A DNA stretch of 10,448 nucleotides, from the NCBI GenBank assembly GCA_026996635.1, contig JALWKH010000375.1, forward strand, positions 1-10,448, given 5' to 3'. Positions within the stretch are counted from its first letter, which is position 1. The number at the start of each line of letters is the position of its first letter. This stretch comes from Bacteroidales bacterium. GTDB taxonomy: Bacteria > Bacteroidota > Bacteroidia > Bacteroidales > JALTDM01. Below the pieces are notes generated by a model. That model was not told the origin of the DNA. It made no database searches and saw nothing but the letters and a program-made list of their open reading frames with translations. The translations under genes and the position numbers were made by a program. Positions 9,101 to 10,448 of the stretch are shown here, one piece after another.

Positions 9101-10113
9101 TAGGTCCCGATACCATTTTGACAACCCAACCTGATACAATAGTATTGGATGCAGGTGCAGGATTTGATACTTATGTATGGAATGACGGTTCAACAAACCA
9201 AACATTGGCAGTAACTTGTGCGGATACATGTGTATATTATGTAACAGCAACTGACAGTAACGGTTGTAGTGCAAGTGATACCATTGTTATAATTAAACAA
9301 TTGGTTTATGATATTACAGTTACCGAACCGGAAGATGGAGGACATTACAGCACATGTAATATTGGGGTTGATACTGTTGACATTAAGGTTGCAAATGTTG
9401 GCGGATTAACAATCCCGGCAGGTGATGAAATTATTGCAGGATATCAAATCAATGGCGGTAATTGGGTTATTGATACATTCCAATTGCAAAATGATTTGAT
9501 AGTTGACAGTAGTGTTACTTTGGTATTCAGTGAACCTTATGACTTCACAGCAGTAGGGGATTATGATTTTGTAGTATTTGCTACATATGTAAATGATACA
9601 TTGAATGATAACGATACTGCAGCAGGAGTGTTAACACATTATGAATTAAGTGTTGATTTAGGTCCTGATACCATTTGGACAACACAGCCTGATACAATTG
9701 TATTGGATGCAGGTGCAGGATTTGATACATATTTGTGGAATGACAGCACAACAAACCAAACATTATCTGTTGATACATTTGGCGTTTATTATGTAACGGT
9801 ATCCGATACTAACGGTTGTACTGCAAGCGATACGGTTGTTGTTCAAATGGCTACTGTAAATAACTTTGCATCGCTCGGTGATGTTGTGATTTATCCTAAT
9901 CCTTCGCACGGAGAATTTAATGTAGAAGTTCCCGTAGCATTGGTTGGAAATTCACAATTGTATGTAACAGACATAACAGGTAAAGTGATTTATAGGAAAG
10001 CTGTTACATCTACAAGTGTTAAAGTAAATATCAGAGCTTACAGCGAAGGAATTTACTTTGTTAAACTTGTTAGCGGAGATGCAACAGAGGTTTATAAGGT
10101 TATAGTTAAATAA
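6130..10113 (+). CDS. Secreted multidomain surface protein (CARDB-like, MAM-like, lamin-tail-like modules) with T9SS type A sorting domain
   Basis: Large exported protein with no visible enzyme motif. Residues 1-22 are a Sec signal peptide (MKKIIKF, hydrophobic core, LNA|Q). Residues 23-138 form a beta-rich region I cannot assign. CARDB-like domains follow at about 140-248 and 407-518 (DLAV, a conserved N-x-G turn, NN near the end). MAM-like/jellyroll modules lie at about 255-405 (ends WAIDNVEI) and 520-702 (FPYTQGFEG to YDGFAFDDFTI). A lamin-tail-like domain spans about 704-850 (ITEINYN, EFIEWYN, SNSGEDIALHT). Two tandem units at 874-1060 and 1061-1240 each combine a CARDB-like domain with a PKD/Ig-like domain (VDLGPDTI, SNGC or TNGC). 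The C-terminus, 1252-1327, has YPNPSHGEF (1255-1263), DITGKVIY, EGIYFVKLVSG and YKVIVK, a type A T9SS sorting domain. This domain is normally cleaved at the surface, often with attachment to A-LPS. The first ATG is right because it begins the signal peptide. An adhesin or matrix role is inference. Confidence 0.93.
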   Translation: MKKIIKFMFLGVFLLMVTHLNAQTYGYGALIDSTGASGNDSDPTVATLNFNGYPEYYIDSIVVEATIGSWCNSWYSMNIYVNGSMEQAGVCNGSYVFHTLDGDSIEGVTITVESVDEDNYNDNITLTNKTTIYYHYILPDTDLAVLAVAGSSGWDLNGNEVISASIANLGANNIYNFPIRYSVDGGQTWVDEVYSDTLYAGDTVLFSFNTTADLSQVGEYNIVVDIPVQNDGIATNNTVSKNITHYNTVTEFYRIFTFEDSVSHLLYFNNTGGPQWHRDLIANMPYGDFSSFPDVGQYCYMVKVNSSSNVVLRFVKQADSVLVSFLSNFQAYNANGDVHFYVSYDGMATWDELYSATDDENSGGEKHSFGIQGNAGDTIYLRWWFNVPSGDIWQWAIDNVEIKSLPDADLAVSNVYVAQQHSCVPSNDTIWVAVRNEGAQPQANYVVSYSLDSSTWISQTITDTLNPGDVKDVAFTYAFTNFGNYTIYAKVEDVAGSDTLYIDNNFGSTSIVKQPVIDSFPYTQGFEGEQYWVAGGVNSSWELGTPAGIVINSAASGSNAWVTNLTGNYNADEYSYVESPCFDFSNLHNPLVQFNYWVESEGGSWSYDGAVLEYSIDSGATWNIIGNIGDWKNWYNKNNISALSSDGWSGDNGDGTNGWVEARHLLNDLAGQPHVKFRFVFASDGGVQYDGFAFDDFTIREGEINLAITEINYNGAEGGTDTTEFIEWYNYGQDAVNVNGFYYSQGVEDTLPDLTVLPGEYFVSAYDSSVMADFFNYTGAITWDAGGLSNSGEDIALHTWWGELVDSVFYDDGNGWPTAADGYGPSLVFCNQNIGLDQNDPANWTVSTSFVDSLNGMAVYASPGAMDSSCMFIDLLVVMPEDSAHYYDCDLSATDTVDIMFTNIGNMDVPAGDTIYFAYQVNSGAWVEDTLVAQANIAAGDTLPFTFDQTVDFSALGDYNYRVYVSYYNDNNQMNDTVSGILTHYEPVVDLGPDTILTTQPDTIVLDAGAGFDTYVWNDGSTNQTLAVTCADTCVYYVTATDSNGCSASDTIVIIKQLVYDITVTEPEDGGHYSTCNIGVDTVDIKVANVGGLTIPAGDEIIAGYQINGGNWVIDTFQLQNDLIVDSSVTLVFSEPYDFTAVGDYDFVVFATYVNDTLNDNDTAAGVLTHYELSVDLGPDTIWTTQPDTIVLDAGAGFDTYLWNDSTTNQTLSVDTFGVYYVTVSDTNGCTASDTVVVQMATVNNFASLGDVVIYPNPSHGEFNVEVPVALVGNSQLYVTDITGKVIYRKAVTSTSVKVNIRAYSEGIYFVKLVSGDATEVYKVIVK
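8749..9852 (+). repeat. Tandem in-frame duplication of about 186 codons inside the type A cargo gene
   Basis: Unit 1 (about 8749-9309) and unit 2 (about 9310-9852) encode the same domain pair. PEDSAHYYDC corresponds to PEDGGHYSTC. VDLGPDTI occurs at residues 989 and 1175, exactly 186 apart. A 29-nt block is identical at 9142-9170 and 9700-9728 (558 nt apart), encoding the start of LDAGAGFDT, and ACAAACCAAACATT also recurs. The CARDB halves have diverged more than the VDLGPDT...AGFDTY halves. Small indels occur near the unit 1 start and at the TCADTC segment, which is present only in unit 1. Confidence 0.9.
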
Positions 10114-10138
10114 TTTTAATTGAATTTAATAAAAATGG

Positions 10139-10167
10139 AAGGGCTGCCTGATGGTAGCCCTTTTTTT
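10139..10167 (+). terminator. Intrinsic terminator of the type A cargo gene
   Basis: GGGCTGCC at 10141-10148 pairs with GGTAGCCC at 10153-10160 (one G-U pair) around a TGAT loop. It is followed by seven T's at 10161-10167, and AA at 10139-10140 can extend the stem with the first T's. It lies about 25 nt after the stop codon at 10113. GC-rich stem plus U-tract is a textbook Rho-independent terminator. Confidence 0.92.
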
Positions 10168-10219
10168 ATACCGGGAAGGCAAAACATTAAAATCTAAAGC
10201 TAAAGCCTGAGCGTGATTT

Positions 10220-10251
10220 GGTATTATTATACCCTACCATAAATGGCAGGG
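10220..10251. repeat. Palindromic intergenic element (two adjacent hairpins)
   Basis: GGTAT-TATT-ATACC (10220-10233) overlaps a second hairpin, CCCT-A-CCAT-AA-ATGG-C-AGGG (10232-10251), which has eight pairs and one A/C mismatch. Flanking TGATT and AATCA can pair outside both. No T-tract follows on either strand, so it is not an ordinary terminator. The form suggests a dispersed intergenic palindrome or a structured RNA end, but copy number cannot be judged from one window. Confidence 0.45.
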
Positions 10252-10272
10252 CTAATCAAATGTGGTATCTTG

Positions 10273-10297
10273 AAAAAACAAAACGGGCAGAAGCCCG
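10273..10297 (-). terminator. Intrinsic terminator on the minus strand, for a gene beyond the right edge
   Basis: Read on the minus strand, CGGGC-TTCT-GCCCG (10297-10284) is followed by TTTTGTTTTTT (10283-10273). That is a five-pair all-GC stem, four-base loop and U-rich tail. On the plus strand the same hairpin has no good U-tract. It therefore marks the end of a minus-strand transcript coming from the right and convergent with the type A cargo gene. Confidence 0.7.
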
Positions 10298-10448
10298 CTA
10301 TATTTCAATTTCTTCGGTAATTTATTGCTAATATAAAGCATCTCTTTTAAAGCGGTGTTTTTATATTTACGGTGTGATTTTTGTCTTTAGCCACAGTCCT
10401 TTTTGTAATTATGGTACTTGTTTTTTTTTTTTTTGGTTTTTCGTGTTT
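10298..10448. other. Right-edge region without a confident gene; possible 3' end of a minus-strand gene
   Basis: No start-to-stop gene is visible. On the minus strand one frame is open from the window edge (10448) to a TAA at 10347-10349. That is 33 codons, lysine-rich partly because of a 14-base T tract at 10421-10434 (A14 on that strand), ending in VNIKTPL. The stop lies 50 nt before the minus-strand terminator, which fits the tail of a gene entering from the right. An open frame this short can easily arise by chance, and I recognise no family. The T14 run may also carry a sequencing or assembly length error. Confidence 0.3.

Noticed and set aside
8963..9274. A 103-codon minus-strand frame, with a similar one at 9581-9778
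   Set aside because: Both are antisense to the duplicated units of the type A cargo gene and resemble each other only because the sense strand is duplicated. The repetitive His/Tyr/Leu-rich composition is not gene-like.
10411..10448. Plus-strand ATG followed by a Phe-rich open frame to the window end, looking like a signal peptide
   Set aside because: The hydrophobic stretch comes entirely from the T14 tract, there are no basic residues after the Met, and the minus-strand terminator suggests transcription in the opposite direction.
1..10448. CRISPR array, tRNA, rRNA, insertion sequence or phage-defence genes
   Set aside because: No regularly spaced repeats, tRNA-like cloverleaf, rRNA signature, transposase motif or terminal inverted repeats with target duplication were seen. 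The two repair genes are ordinary housekeeping families.

Overview
The window most likely comes from a member of the phylum Bacteroidota (Bacteroidetes). Four things point to this. Two very long secreted proteins end in type IX secretion system (T9SS) sorting domains. The start codons are preceded by A-rich stretches rather than Shine-Dalgarno sequences. TAnnTTTG boxes of the Bacteroidota -7 type lie about 31-32 nt upstream of both large plus-strand genes. The DNA is AT-rich. Genus cannot be read from the sequence.

Layout from left to right. At 65-3487 (+) is a 1140-residue secreted multidomain protein with a CUB-like domain, PKD-like domains, a P/Homo B domain, a SprB-type repeat and a T9SS type B (gliding-motility-associated, CHU_C) C-terminus. 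It ends at a strong intrinsic terminator. Converging on it from the other strand is a two-gene DNA-repair unit: recQ-type helicase (6015-4111) followed by a 3-methyladenine/alkylpurine DNA glycosylase of the AAG/MPG family (4118-3543), overlapping by 8 nt. Divergent from recQ, across a gap of about 114 bp, is a 1327-residue secreted protein at 6130-10113 (+). It has CARDB-like, MAM-like, lamin-tail-like and PKD/Ig-like modules, a tandem internal duplication of about 186 residues, and a T9SS type A C-terminus. It also ends at a strong terminator. The last 280 bases hold no confident gene. They contain a palindromic element, a minus-strand terminator that implies a gene entering from the right, and a T14 tract.

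The two surface proteins probably cross the inner membrane by Sec and the outer membrane by T9SS. One uses the type A signal and the other type B. Neither has a recognisable catalytic domain, so adhesive or structural surface roles are inferred. The repair genes sit between them without an evident functional link. I see no clear novel multi-gene system. The most noteworthy points are the RecQ architecture (about 200 residues between helicase core and zinc site), a P domain without its usual protease, the recQ-aag coupling, the recent-looking duplication in the second surface protein, and the unexplained right-edge elements.
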